Shown piece by piece: positions 22,101 through 30,228 of a stretch of DNA of 64,000 bases. A program made the position numbers and the translations under genes. This DNA comes from Streptomyces nodosus (GTDB lineage: Bacteria; Actinomycetota; Actinomycetes; Streptomycetales; Streptomycetaceae). Every line of letters begins with the position of its first letter. Position 1 is the stretch's first letter. Under the pieces are notes generated by a model. It ran no database searches and had not been told where the DNA came from. It was given only the letters and a program-made list of their open reading frames with translations. Location: assembly GCF_008704995.1 (NCBI RefSeq), contig NZ_CP023747.1, positions 868,001-932,000 of the forward strand, written 5' to 3'.

Positions 22101-23797
22101 CTGTCGCGGTCGACCTGACGGGCCACGCCGACCCCGGTCAGGATCAGTGCGACCGAGTCCAGGTCCGTGCCGACCAGCAGATGGGCGCCCCAGGCGGGCG
22201 GTTCCCCCTCCCGGTGGACCCCGATGCCGCAGTCGGAGGCCCCCAGCGCACGGCGGTTCCCCGACACCAGCAGCACCACCGCGCCGTCCGCCTGCAAGGC
22301 GCGTACCGACGCCACCAGATGGCCGCCCGCGGGCACCATCGCGTCGACGAAGCCGAGCTCCGGATAGGGCTGGTCGCTGGCGAGCACCACCCGGATCCCG
22401 GAACGGCGGGCCGCCGCCGCGAGGGCCTGCGCGCCCGGGAGGGTCTGCGCCACCACGCCGGCCACGGCCACCAGGCGCCGCCGGAAGGCCAGGCCCAGCA
22501 CCCGTTCGCCGCCCCGGCGCCGCAGCCGCTCGGCGGCCCCCCGTCCGGTGCGGCCGGTCACGTCCAGGTTCTCCAGCGGGCCGAGTGCCCAGCCGTCGTC
22601 GTCGCGCCGCACCTGCCAGGGCGCGGCCGGGTCGAACAGGCCGAAGAGCCGGTCGGCGACCTGGTCGGACTCGGCGCCGCCGAGCAGTGTCACCTCGGCC
22701 AGTTCGTGCCGGCCGCTGCGCAGCACCCCCTCGTCCAGCAGCACGGTGTCCACCTGGCCGAGGCGGCGCAGTGCGCTGTTGTCCATGACGACGACCCCGC
22801 GCAGCGCGAGAAACCGGCCGAGGCTGGTAGCGAAGCCCTCCCGTCCGGCCTCCGGTGCCTTCGGCATGCTGGACAGCGCCACCGCGAGCGCCCGCCGCGG
22901 CCCGGCGTACGGGGTGGTCAGGGCGCCGATCGCGGCGCCGGTCCCCATGGCCCGTTCGGCGTAGCGCGTCGCCACGTCCCGGTGCCCCTTGGGGCGTTCC
23001 ACCACGATCGGTTCGGCCTCCGCGTCCTGCGGCCCCCGCACCAGTCGCGGCTCCGCCTCCGCCCATGTCTGGAGGGCCGCGCCGGTCTCCCGCCACTGGG
23101 CGAGGCGCTGGGTGACATCGAGGACCAGTCCGCCACCGCGGGTGGCCACGCCCTGGACGAAGGCATTGAGCACCGGCACCATCGACGCCGGGCGCGCGGG
23201 ACCGGCAAGGCCGGTCAGCACGATGTTGCGCAGCCCCGGATGGTATTGGACCGCCGTGGCCAGCGCGCCCGCCTCGGCGGGCAGGGGCGTCCACGGCGAC
23301 AGACGCGTGCCCACGGTGAGCAGCAGTCCGCCGATGTCCGCCATCAGGGCCGGAAGGGCCGTCCGCCGGCGCAGCCCCTGGCTCGGATGGTGCGGCTCGG
23401 GGCACCAGGGGCCGGACATGCCCGGTTCGTCGGTGGCGGTGGCCCCGTGGGACTCCGCGCGGGCGACGATCCGGAGCAGCTCCCGCTGCGGTGGTGGCGG
23501 GGAGGCCAGCTCCACGACGACACGCTCCGCGGGAGCGTTCACCCGCGCCCACAGCACACCCGGATGCTCCTCAAGTGCGCGTTCGACGGTGCGGCCGACC
23601 TCCGTCCCGCGGGGGCCGCGCACCCCTCGCACCTCGATGTGGCAGCGGCCCGGGCGGGACCACACCTCCCGACGTTCGCCACGCAGCAGTGCGGTGGCCG
23701 AGTCCACGATGCCCCGCGCGCCGGCGGCCACCTCGCCGGCCAGTCCCTCGGTCAGCGGTGTCGGCAACGGCAGACGTACCCCGGACAGCAGCGACAT
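19199..23797 (-). CDS. Giant P-type cation ATPase, CtpI-like
   Basis: 1532 residues from ATG 23797 (GGAGGT nine bases upstream). The size and layout match mycobacterial CtpI, much longer than typical P-type ATPases (700-900). An N-terminal ferredoxin-like segment (CHIEVRGVRGPRGTEVGRTV) resembles a heavy-metal-associated domain but lacks CxxC. A degenerate P-type-like half follows before the catalytic half: TGES near 788, PEGLP in the fourth core helix, DKTGTL near 945 (phosphorylated Asp), and GDGANDAPAIR near 1223. PEGLP rather than a CPC motif points to a P2-like ion (Ca2+, Mg2+ or Na+/K+) and not to copper or zinc. Located in the cell membrane. Divergent from the Lys/Ala-rich gene. Confidence 0.88.
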   Translation of the reverse strand: MSLLSGVRLPLPTPLTEGLAGEVAAGARGIVDSATALLRGERREVWSRPGRCHIEVRGVRGPRGTEVGRTVERALEEHPGVLWARVNAPAERVVVELASPPPPQRELLRIVARAESHGATATDEPGMSGPWCPEPHHPSQGLRRRTALPALMADIGGLLLTVGTRLSPWTPLPAEAGALATAVQYHPGLRNIVLTGLAGPARPASMVPVLNAFVQGVATRGGGLVLDVTQRLAQWRETGAALQTWAEAEPRLVRGPQDAEAEPIVVERPKGHRDVATRYAERAMGTGAAIGALTTPYAGPRRALAVALSSMPKAPEAGREGFATSLGRFLALRGVVVMDNSALRRLGQVDTVLLDEGVLRSGRHELAEVTLLGGAESDQVADRLFGLFDPAAPWQVRRDDDGWALGPLENLDVTGRTGRGAAERLRRRGGERVLGLAFRRRLVAVAGVVAQTLPGAQALAAAARRSGIRVVLASDQPYPELGFVDAMVPAGGHLVASVRALQADGAVVLLVSGNRRALGASDCGIGVHREGEPPAWGAHLLVGTDLDSVALILTGVGVARQVDRDSAVLSASGSGIGAVAAMRAPAGEACSRGQAACNTAGGIAFGLGVWRARQLYSRPVTPSVETVPWHLMPPERVLDRLRSGPEGLSSEEAAARARGASPTGVLPRTTLPSAFVEELANPLTPVLAGGAALAAAVGSRADAVLVASITATSALVGGFQRVRTERALAELTARSAVGARVRRGGRERLVTAEDLVPGDVVLLRPEDVVPADCRLLEAEGLETDESSLTGESLPVAKDPAPVVASHLTDRRSMLYEGTTVSTGEAVAVVVATGAATEVGRTMATAREAAPVTGVEARLSSLTRASLPVATASAAAVAGAGLLHGRPLAESLASAVNLAVASVPEGLPFLVNAAQLASARRLAEHGALVRNPRTIEALGRADVLCFDKTGTLTEGDLRLVAVSDGDRTDPVDRLGLPHKAVLAAALRATPAARQSEPMAHQTDRAVDAGARQARVFVTRGAPRWRRTDTLPFDSSRAYHATTGRSAGATLLSVKGAPEVVLARCRSRRVNGTDIALDDAGRQILTAATEELAGAGRRVLAVAERPMRPDEELSGDAVRDLVFSGFVVLADPVRPGAAPATARLRAAGVHTVLLTGDHAATAEAIAASVTGDPEQTVCTGPELDELDDDALDALLPKVDVIARCTPHHKVRIVKAYRRLGRVVAMTGDGANDAPAIRLADVGIALGRRGTPAATAAADLVIGDDRLETIVTALTEGRAMWTSVRTALAILIGGNLGEVTFSVLASALAGSSPLSARQIMLVNLLTDLAPALSIAVRTPAESTGEHLLEEGPHQSLGTALTQEMLQRGLTTALGAGLAWTAARFTGTRRRAGTVALAAVVGTQLAQTLTSGGTGRQVLLSTVGSAVVLAGIIQTPGISQFFGSTPLGPVAWGIALAAIATATLLHSALEPLSCRLASTGWLSAATEQADGTGKAGEADSPSSAAGVLAALPTGWLSGTLSRLGILRPDFDLLAPS

Positions 23798-24014
23798 CCG
23801 ATTTCCACCTCCGGAGCAGTTCTGTTCCGCATCGTTCGCGATCATCTTGACCCGCTCCGGAGCCGCCCGCCCGACGGGTTGATCCGAACGGCTGCCTGGC
23901 TCGCAGGCCCCGGAAGCCGCGGGTAGCTTGGGCCCAGTGGCCCGGCAGGCGGCGTTCGCGACGAGGCGGACGTCACCCGGTGGGTCGCTGGTTGGGGGGT
24001 GAAGTCCCGGACCC

Positions 24015-24035
24015 ATGAACGGATGTGAACCGTGA
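24015..24035 (+). other. Six-codon upstream ORF overlapping the next start codon
   Basis: ATG 24015 encodes M-N-G-C-E-P and its TGA (24033-24035) overlaps the GTG start at 24032. This arrangement allows termination-reinitiation coupling, since the GTG has only a weak GGA upstream. Could be coincidental. Confidence 0.3.
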
Positions 24036-24508
24036 GCACGCCGAAGACCGCTCAACAACGCCCGGCCACGCGGAGCACGAAGACCTCACGCTCCGCCCCC
24101 AAGGTGAAGGCGACGCAGCGGCCCCGCTCCGGGCCGACCACCAAGGCGCCCACCACGAAGGCGCCCACCACAAGGGCCCCGAAGGCCCCGGCCGCGAAGG
24201 CCCCAGTGGCGAAGACATCGACCGCGACGACGCCGAAGAAGGACTCCCCCGCGACAGGCCACCGTACGATCACCATCGCCGTCCCGCCGTTGGCCCAGGC
24301 GGCGGACCTGGTGGTCGAGGTCGCGTCGCTGCCGATGAACACCGCTCGTCGTCTGCTGCCCGCCAAGGGCGGTCTGCCGCTGTACGCCGGCCTCGGCGCG
24401 CTGGCCGTGCTCGGCGCCCTGGAGTGGCCGGTGGCGATGGGCGTCGGCATCGGCTACGCCGTCCTGAGGCACCGCGGGCCGCTCGCGCCACCCACCGAGA
24501 AGAGGTGA
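24032..24508 (+). CDS. Lys/Ala/Pro-rich protein with C-terminal hydrophobic segment
   Basis: 158 residues from GTG 24032. Residues 1-75 form a very basic, low-complexity tail with TTKAP/KAPAAK-type repeats resembling histone H1 or mycobacterial HupB tails. Then comes ITIAVPPLAQAADLVVEVASLP (amphipathic), and LPLYAGLGALAVLGALEWPVAMGVGIGYAVL, long enough for one or two membrane helices. It may tether nucleic acid or a polyanion to the membrane, but no known family is certain. It is divergent from the CtpI-like ATPase, 234 bp away, and might share its promoter region. It ends at a 17-bp hairpin. Confidence 0.65.
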   Translation: MSTPKTAQQRPATRSTKTSRSAPKVKATQRPRSGPTTKAPTTKAPTTRAPKAPAAKAPVAKTSTATTPKKDSPATGHRTITIAVPPLAQAADLVVEVASLPMNTARRLLPAKGGLPLYAGLGALAVLGALEWPVAMGVGIGYAVLRHRGPLAPPTEKR

Positions 24509-24544
24509 GCGGGGCCCGGCACGCTGCGCGACCCGGGCCCCGCG

Positions 24545-24587
24545 GGTCCGTGGCCGCCGTCAGGTCCTCCGACGGCGGCCACGGACC
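24545..24587. terminator. Bidirectional terminator hairpin
   Basis: Perfect 17-bp stem (24545-24561/24571-24587) with a 9-nt loop, between the convergent Lys/Ala-rich and Gsp17M-like genes. Confidence 0.85.
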
Positions 24588-24646
24588 GCTTCCCGTTCTC
24601 CCGGTCGGCTGTACGGACCCTCGGTGGAGCGGGAGCCCGCGTCCCG

Positions 24647-25126
24647 TCAGCCTTCGCGCCAGCCCAGCTTGATGAGCATGTTCCTCGCTTCCTCCGCCAC
24701 ATCGGCCTCCGCGACCACGTCGTAGCGGGCGGCGACGATCTGGTTGCGGGAGGCGAAGTCGTGCCGGCCCCCGGTGAGGGCGTGGCCGGTGAAACCGAAG
24801 AGGGCGCCGAAGATCGCGCCGTAGAACAGTCCGCTGAGCATCAGCACGATCACATGATGGTGGCCCGCGGCGAACAGCGACAGCAGCAGGCCGATGAGCA
24901 GCCCGAACCAGGCTCCGGAGCCCGCGCCGGCCAGGGCGGCCCGGCCTCGGGTGAGGCGGCCCAGCACCGTCTCCACCATCCGCAGGTCCGAGCCGATGAT
25001 CGCGGTGCGTTCCACCGGGAACCTGTTGTCCGAGAGGAAGTCGACCGCGCGCTGGGCGCGCTCATAGGTCGGATAGGAGCCGACCACCGGGCGGTCGACG
25101 GGTGCCGTGGGCGGATGCTGGGTCAT
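24647..25126 (-). CDS. General stress protein 17M-like membrane protein
   Basis: 159 residues from ATG 25126 with GGAGGGAG five bases upstream. The N-terminus has the Gsp17M/YflT-like signature: VVGSYPTYERAQRAVDFLSD followed by VERTAIIGSDLRMVE. Two glycine-rich membrane helices follow (GAWFGLLIGLLLSLFAAG and VIVLMLSGLFYGAIFGALFGF), then a cytosolic tail. Proteins of this type are stress-induced in Firmicutes and actinomycetes; the molecular role is unknown. It is divergent from dedA, so the two may share stress-type control, though no sigma-B-like promoter is evident in the 144-bp gap. Confidence 0.7.
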   Translation of the reverse strand: MTQHPPTAPVDRPVVGSYPTYERAQRAVDFLSDNRFPVERTAIIGSDLRMVETVLGRLTRGRAALAGAGSGAWFGLLIGLLLSLFAAGHHHVIVLMLSGLFYGAIFGALFGFTGHALTGGRHDFASRNQIVAARYDVVAEADVAEEARNMLIKLGWREG

Positions 25127-25270
25127 CGCAGCTCCCTCCGGGTCGCCTCCCCCGTCAAGCAGCCTCCTGCGCCGCGGCACCCGTCGCAAGGCGGGCGGTT
25201 CCCGCCGGGTCGGCCGCGCCGGAGCGGGGAGCAGAAGCCGACGGGCCGCGCGGCGACGTACGGTGGACCC

Positions 25271-25900
25271 ATGGAGCCGCCGCTTCCGGGCCCGCTGGCT
25301 CATCTGGCCCCGCTGCTCGGCCACTACGGCTACTGGGCCGTCGGCGTCGTGATCCTCGTCGAGGACTTCGGGGTCCCCGCGCCCGGAGAGACCATCCTGA
25401 TCGCGGCCGGGATCTACGCCGGGGCGGGACGGCTGGACATCGTCACGGTCGCGGTGCTCGCGTTCGTCGCGGCGGCCGTCGGGGACAACATCGGCTATCT
25501 CATCGGCCGCTCCGGAGGACGCCCCTTCGTCCATCGCTGGGGCCGCTATGTGTTTCTGACCCCCGAACGCTTCCGCACGGCCGAGGAGTTCTTCACCCGG
25601 CACGGCGGCAAGGTCGTCACCGTCGCCCGTTTCGTCGAGGGGCTCCGCCAGGTCAACGGCCTCATCGCGGGCACCAGCGGCATGCCCTGGCCCCGTTTCC
25701 TCGCCTTCAACGCGCTCGGTGCGGCGCTGTGGGTGGCGTTCTGGGTGACCCTCGCCTATCTGGCGGGTACCCATGTCACCGCTCTGTACGGGGTGATCTC
25801 CCGCTACCAGCTGTATGCGCTGATCGCCCTGGGGGTGCTGGTCGCCGCGCTGATCGCCCGCCGACTGCTGCGTCGCCGCCGCCGGCACCGCGAGCCGTGA
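25271..25900 (+). CDS. DedA-family membrane protein
   Basis: 209 residues from ATG 25271. Family hallmarks: GYWAVGVVILVEDFGVPAPGE near residue 20 (the conserved E-x3-P-x-P-G-E reentrant motif), VGDNIGYLIGRSGGRP, FFTRHGGKVVTVARFVEGLR with the arginine essential in E. coli DedA proteins, and four or more hydrophobic helices, ending in a poly-Arg tail. DedA/DTT-domain proteins act in undecaprenyl-phosphate or phospholipid translocation and membrane homeostasis. Located in the cytoplasmic membrane. Monocistronic, ending at an 18-bp hairpin. Confidence 0.9.
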   Translation: MEPPLPGPLAHLAPLLGHYGYWAVGVVILVEDFGVPAPGETILIAAGIYAGAGRLDIVTVAVLAFVAAAVGDNIGYLIGRSGGRPFVHRWGRYVFLTPERFRTAEEFFTRHGGKVVTVARFVEGLRQVNGLIAGTSGMPWPRFLAFNALGAALWVAFWVTLAYLAGTHVTALYGVISRYQLYALIALGVLVAALIARRLLRRRRRHREP

Positions 25901-25905
25901 CCCGG

Positions 25906-25948
25906 CGCACACCCGGGGTCCCGGGCCGGACGGGACCCCGGGTGTGCG
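25906..25948. terminator. Strong bidirectional terminator
   Basis: Perfect 18-bp stem (25906-25923/25931-25948) with a 7-nt loop, lying 6 bp after the dedA stop codon, between convergent dedA and the zinc dehydrogenase gene. Confidence 0.88.
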
Positions 25949-25973
25949 GCACACATGGCCGTGAGGCGCCGGA

Positions 25974-27125
25974 CTACGCCGCGAGCGCGTGGCCCGGGTG
26001 CAGCACCACCTTGGTGTAGCCCTCGACCCTCTTGTCGAACTTCTGATAGGCCTGCGGTGCCTGTTCCAGCGGGAGTTCATGGGACACCACGAAGCCGGGC
26101 CGGGCACGGCCCGCGATGATCAGATCGCGCAGCTGGCGGTTGTAGCGCTTGACGTTGCACTGACCGGTGCCCATCTTCTGACCCTTTTCGAACATCTTGC
26201 CGATGGAGACCAGAAGTTGGCCGTGCCGGGCGTGTTCATCGGATGCGCCCGGATCGGAGGGCACATAGAGGCCCGGCACACCGAGCCTGCCGGTCGGCCG
26301 CACGGTCTCGACCAGGGCGTTGAGGACGACGGCCGGTTCCTCGTGGCTGGCGTCGTGCGCCTGGGCCTGGTAGCCGACGGCGTCCACGCCCTTGTCGGTG
26401 CCCTGTCCCCCGGTGTGCTCCTTGATCTGCTCGGCCGGGTCGCCCTTGGTGAAGTCGATGGGGATGGCCCCGATCTCCTCCGCCTTGGCGAGCCGCTCCG
26501 CCACCCGGTCGACGCAGAACACCTTGGACGCGCCGCGCAGCAGTGCCGAGTAGGCGGACATCAGTCCCACCGGGCCGGCCCCGTAGACGGCCACGCTCTC
26601 GCCCGGGGACACCTCGGCGAGTTCGCATCCGTGGTAGCCCGTCGGGAAGATGTCGGCGAGCAGCACGAAGTCGGTCTCGAACTCGTTTCCCGGCGGCAGC
26701 TTCAGACAGTTGAAATCGGCGTACGGAACCCGCAGCCGCTCCGCCTGGCCGCCCTTGTACGGCCCCATCGCCACATAGCCGTAGGCCCCGCCGGCGAACC
26801 CGGGATTGACGGTCAGGCAGAAGCCCGTCTCCCCGGCGAGACAGTTCTTGCAGAATCCGCAGGCGACATTGAAGGGCATCACCACACGGTCCCCCTGGGC
26901 GAGGGAGGTCACTCCGGAGCCGGTCTCCTCGACGACGCCGAGGTTCTCGTGTCCGAAGACGATGCCCGGTTCGGCCGCGGTACGGCCCTCGTACATATGG
27001 AGATCCGATCCGCAGATCGCGGTGGAGGTGACCCGTACCAGCACATCGTTGGGATGCTGGATCTGCGGATCGTCGACGTCCCTCACCGTCACGCTGAAGG
27101 GCTTCTCATAGACGACTGCTTTCAC
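25974..27125 (-). CDS. Zinc-dependent, glutathione-independent formaldehyde dehydrogenase-type alcohol dehydrogenase (copy 1)
   Basis: 383 residues from GTG 27125 (GGAGG eight bases upstream). MDR-family features: catalytic zinc ligands in ICGSDLHMYEGR and FGHENLG, structural zinc cysteines CGFCKNCLAGETGFC, and the NAD-binding GAGPVGLMSA. The DIFPTGYHGCELA and GTGQCNVKRYNR segments identify the glutathione-independent formaldehyde dehydrogenase/dismutase group, whose NAD is often tightly bound. It likely oxidises formaldehyde or other aldehydes in the cytosol. A second copy lies at 36721-37881, also on the minus strand; the two bracket the diaminopropionate block. Confidence 0.88.
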   Translation of the reverse strand: MKAVVYEKPFSVTVRDVDDPQIQHPNDVLVRVTSTAICGSDLHMYEGRTAAEPGIVFGHENLGVVEETGSGVTSLAQGDRVVMPFNVACGFCKNCLAGETGFCLTVNPGFAGGAYGYVAMGPYKGGQAERLRVPYADFNCLKLPPGNEFETDFVLLADIFPTGYHGCELAEVSPGESVAVYGAGPVGLMSAYSALLRGASKVFCVDRVAERLAKAEEIGAIPIDFTKGDPAEQIKEHTGGQGTDKGVDAVGYQAQAHDASHEEPAVVLNALVETVRPTGRLGVPGLYVPSDPGASDEHARHGQLLVSIGKMFEKGQKMGTGQCNVKRYNRQLRDLIIAGRARPGFVVSHELPLEQAPQAYQKFDKRVEGYTKVVLHPGHALAA

Positions 27126-27584
27126 CTGGGTCACCTCCGCGTCGAGCGCCGGACGACGGCGGCGACGGACGGGCGGCCACAGTGAACTCACGCGGCGACA
27201 TGGGCCCGGCCTGCTGCACCATGGCCCCGGGACACGCCCGCTTCACCGCCGACTACCTCCAGGTAACGCCCGTACGGCGGGGGCCGCAACCCACACCGTG
27301 ACGGCCTCGGCCCGCCCCTGACGGCGCTCCTCGGTGCCGGACCACAGCTCCGCCGAACGGGTGACGGGTTACTCCTTCCAGCGGTGCGGAGGGCGAGAAA
27401 TGCCACCATGGGATTCCGCTGCCGGTCTGTTCCGGCGATCCGATCCGACTGGCACCGTGACGCCGGGTGGCTGACACTGAATCGCGTGGTTTCGTGATCA
27501 CGTAGGGACGCGGGACCTCATGCCTTCCGGATTTCTCGGTCCGGCCCTTTCCGGGCACGAGGACATCGGACCGGAGACCGGCCG
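27126..27584. other. 459-bp intergenic region upstream of the NRPS block
   Basis: This gap holds the divergent promoters of the formaldehyde dehydrogenase copy 1 and the NRPS operon. It contains the 10-bp palindrome CGTGATCACG (27493-27502), about 90 bp before the first NRPS-block start, a candidate operator. No gene and no convincing -35/-10 pair were found. Confidence 0.5.
27493..27502. promoter_or_regulatory. Palindrome CGTGATCACG, candidate operator of the NRPS block
   Basis: A perfect 10-bp palindrome in the promoter region of the five-gene block. No regulator gene is adjacent, so the cognate protein would be encoded elsewhere. Confidence 0.3.
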
Positions 27585-30215
27585 ATGGTTGTCGAAACAT
27601 CTCGAGGAGCTCGAATAGTGGAAAAGTCTGCCGAGTTCTTGGAATCCGAGCCCGACGGCCCCGTGGCCGCCGGACCCGGCAGGGCCGATCCGACGACGAA
27701 AGACCGGCAGACCGCGGAGCGGAAACTCGCCGAGGTGCTGGCCGAAATCGTGAGCGTCGACCAGGTTTCCCCCGACAGCCATTTCTTCAGCGACCTCGGC
27801 GCCAATTCCATGGTCATGGCCCAGTTCTGCGCGCGGATCAGGAAGCGGCCGGACCTGCCGTCCGCCTCCATGAAGGACATCTACCGGCATCCCACGATCC
27901 GCAGTCTGACGGCGGCCCTCCTGCACACCATGCCCGCTCCTCCCGCCGGCGCGCCCGCCCCTTCCCCCACCCCCGCGCCGGTGGCGCCGGAGGCCCCCGC
28001 GACGCGGCCGAGCACGCCGAGGTACATCCTGTGCGGAACTCTCCAGCTGCTGATTTTCCTGGGGTATTCCTTCGTCACCGGGATCGCCACCACCCGGGGA
28101 TACGAGTGGGTCTCCGACGGAACCGGCCTCGTCGACATATATCTGCGGTCGGTCGCATTCGGCGGCCTCGGATTCCTCGCGGTGTGCACCTTCCCCATCG
28201 CGGCCAAATGGATCCTCGTCGGCCGCTGGAAGCCCCGCGAGTTCCCGGTCTGGAGTCTGACGTATCTGCGCTTCTGGGTCGTCAAGGTCCTGCTGCACGC
28301 CAATCCGATGATCCTCTTCATCGGCAATCCGCTGTATGTGATGTATCTGCGAGCGCTGGGCGCGCGCATCGGAAAGGGAGTGACCATCCTTTCCCGCAAT
28401 GTTCCGGTGTGCACGGATCTATTGACGATCGGCTCCGGTACGGTCATCCGCAAGGATTCGTTCTTCCTCTGCTACCGGGCATACGCGGGACGCATCCAGA
28501 CCGGCCGGGTCACCCTGGGCAGCAAGGTGCTCGTGGGCGAGAAGACCGTGCTCGACATCGGCACATCGATGGGTGACGGGGCCCAGCTCGGTCACGCCTC
28601 CGCCCTGTACCACGGCCAGTCGGTCCCGGAGGGAGAGCACCACCACGGGTCACCCGCACAGCCCACCGAGATCGACTATCTGAGGATCGGACCGGCCCGG
28701 TGCGACACCTCACGGCGGGCAAGCTTCGCGTTGCTCAGCCTGCTTCAGCTGTTCGCCCTGTATCTCCCGCTGACCGTGGGCGGGGTGTACATGCTGTTCA
28801 CCGAGGTTCCCGCGCTCGGCGACCGGCTGGACCCGGAGAACACCGATCTCTCCCCCATCCACCTCCTGACCGACACGCTGGCGCTGTCACTCGTGCTGTT
28901 CTTCGGCTTCGTCGTCGTGGGGATCGCCGTGCTGTTCGGCCTTCCGCGCCTGCTCCGGCTGGCCGTCAAGCCCGACACGGTCTATCCGCTCTACGGCTTC
29001 CACTACGCGGCGCACCAGACGATCGCCCGACTGACGAACATCAAGTTCTTCACCTGGCTCTTCGGCGACAGCTCCTACATCGTCCCCTACCTGCGCGGCC
29101 TCGGATACGACCTGTCCCACGTCGAGCAGACCGGATCGAACTTCGGCACGGAGGTCCAGCACGATTCACCGTTTCTCGCCACGGTCGGCCGCGGGACGAT
29201 GGTGGCCGACGGGCTCTCCATCATCAACGCGGACTACTCCAGCACGTCCTTCCGGGTGTCCCGGGCCACGATCGGAGCGCGGAGCTTCCTCGGCAACAAC
29301 ATCGCCTATCCCTCGGGCGGCAGGACGGGGGAGAACTGCCTGCTGGCCACGAAGGTGATGATTCCCCTCGACGGTGAGATCCGCGAGGGCGTCGGGCTGC
29401 TCGGCTCACCGAGCTTCGAGATCCCCCGTTCGGTGGAGCGCGACTCACGGTTCGACCATCTGCGGACCGGGCAGGAACTGCGCCGCCACCTCGCCGCGAA
29501 GAACCGCTTCAACCTCCGCTCGATCACCTTGTTCCTGCTGGTGCGGTGGCTGCACGCCTTCGCCCTCACGGCGTTCGGCCTCGTCTCCGTCCATCTGTAC
29601 GGCGCGGTCGGGCATCTGGTGATCGCCGCCTATCTGGTGATCACGGTCGGGTTCACCGCCCTGTACTACGTCCTCGTGGAGCGCTGCATCGGGTCGTTCC
29701 GCCGGCTGCGCCCCCAGTTGTGCTCCATCTACGACCCGTACTTCTGGTGGCACGAGCGGCTGTGGAAGGTGCCGGACCACTACCTCAACGTTTTCAACGG
29801 CACGCCCTTCAAGAACGTGATCTGGCGACTGCTGGGCGTCCGCATCGGCAGCAGGGTCTTCGACGACGGCTGCTATCTGACCGAACGCACACTCACCGCC
29901 ATCGGCGACGACTCCACGCTCAACGCGGGGAGCAAGATCCAGTGCCACTCGCAGGAGGACGGCACCTTCAAGTCCGACCACAGCACGCTCGGCGCCGGCT
30001 GCACCCTCGGGGTGGCCGCTCATGTGCACTACGGCGTGACGCTGGGCGACGGCGCCGTACTGGCCCCCGACTCCTTCCTCATGAAGGGCGAGGAAGTCCC
30101 CCCGAGCGCGCGGTGGGGAGGGAACCCGGCCGCGGAACTGCCGGACATGCCCGAGGAGTCCCCCTCCGTCGGCTCGGCAAGGGCGGCAGAGACGTCCTCG
30201 GCGAACGTGAGTTGA
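27585..30215 (+). CDS. PCP-fused poly-lysine-synthetase-like membrane condensing protein, without adenylation domain
   Basis: 876 residues from ATG 27585; GTG 27618 with GAGGAG eight bases upstream is an equally good start. Order: carrier protein with LGANSM (Ser75 for phosphopantetheine), a Pro/Ala linker (114-145), two TM helices (146-210), a left-handed beta-helix-type domain with hexapeptide-like turns (IGKGV, IGSGTV, LGSKV), two TM helices, a second such domain (VGRGTM, IGARSF), two TM helices, and a third (IGDDST, LGAGCT, LGDGAV). This is the C-terminal layout (NRPS terminal domain, C1-C2-C3) of epsilon-poly-lysine synthetase, but the A domain normally fused in front is absent. It would polymerise or transfer carrier-bound aminoacyl groups at the membrane. 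The next gene follows 13 bp downstream. Confidence 0.85.
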   Translation: MVVETSRGARIVEKSAEFLESEPDGPVAAGPGRADPTTKDRQTAERKLAEVLAEIVSVDQVSPDSHFFSDLGANSMVMAQFCARIRKRPDLPSASMKDIYRHPTIRSLTAALLHTMPAPPAGAPAPSPTPAPVAPEAPATRPSTPRYILCGTLQLLIFLGYSFVTGIATTRGYEWVSDGTGLVDIYLRSVAFGGLGFLAVCTFPIAAKWILVGRWKPREFPVWSLTYLRFWVVKVLLHANPMILFIGNPLYVMYLRALGARIGKGVTILSRNVPVCTDLLTIGSGTVIRKDSFFLCYRAYAGRIQTGRVTLGSKVLVGEKTVLDIGTSMGDGAQLGHASALYHGQSVPEGEHHHGSPAQPTEIDYLRIGPARCDTSRRASFALLSLLQLFALYLPLTVGGVYMLFTEVPALGDRLDPENTDLSPIHLLTDTLALSLVLFFGFVVVGIAVLFGLPRLLRLAVKPDTVYPLYGFHYAAHQTIARLTNIKFFTWLFGDSSYIVPYLRGLGYDLSHVEQTGSNFGTEVQHDSPFLATVGRGTMVADGLSIINADYSSTSFRVSRATIGARSFLGNNIAYPSGGRTGENCLLATKVMIPLDGEIREGVGLLGSPSFEIPRSVERDSRFDHLRTGQELRRHLAAKNRFNLRSITLFLLVRWLHAFALTAFGLVSVHLYGAVGHLVIAAYLVITVGFTALYYVLVERCIGSFRRLRPQLCSIYDPYFWWHERLWKVPDHYLNVFNGTPFKNVIWRLLGVRIGSRVFDDGCYLTERTLTAIGDDSTLNAGSKIQCHSQEDGTFKSDHSTLGAGCTLGVAAHVHYGVTLGDGAVLAPDSFLMKGEEVPPSARWGGNPAAELPDMPEESPSVGSARAAETSSANVS

Positions 30216-30228
30216 GGAAGGCCATTCG

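Noticed and set aside
20289..23552. A long minus-strand frame overlapping the P-type ATPase in another phase
   Set aside because: Low-complexity Arg/Gly/Pro translation with no motif; the ATPase frame carries all catalytic motifs.
23871..24031. Possible riboswitch or small RNA between the P-type ATPase and the basic membrane protein
   Set aside because: Some local pairing is possible but no known riboswitch consensus could be matched; only the uORF is reported.
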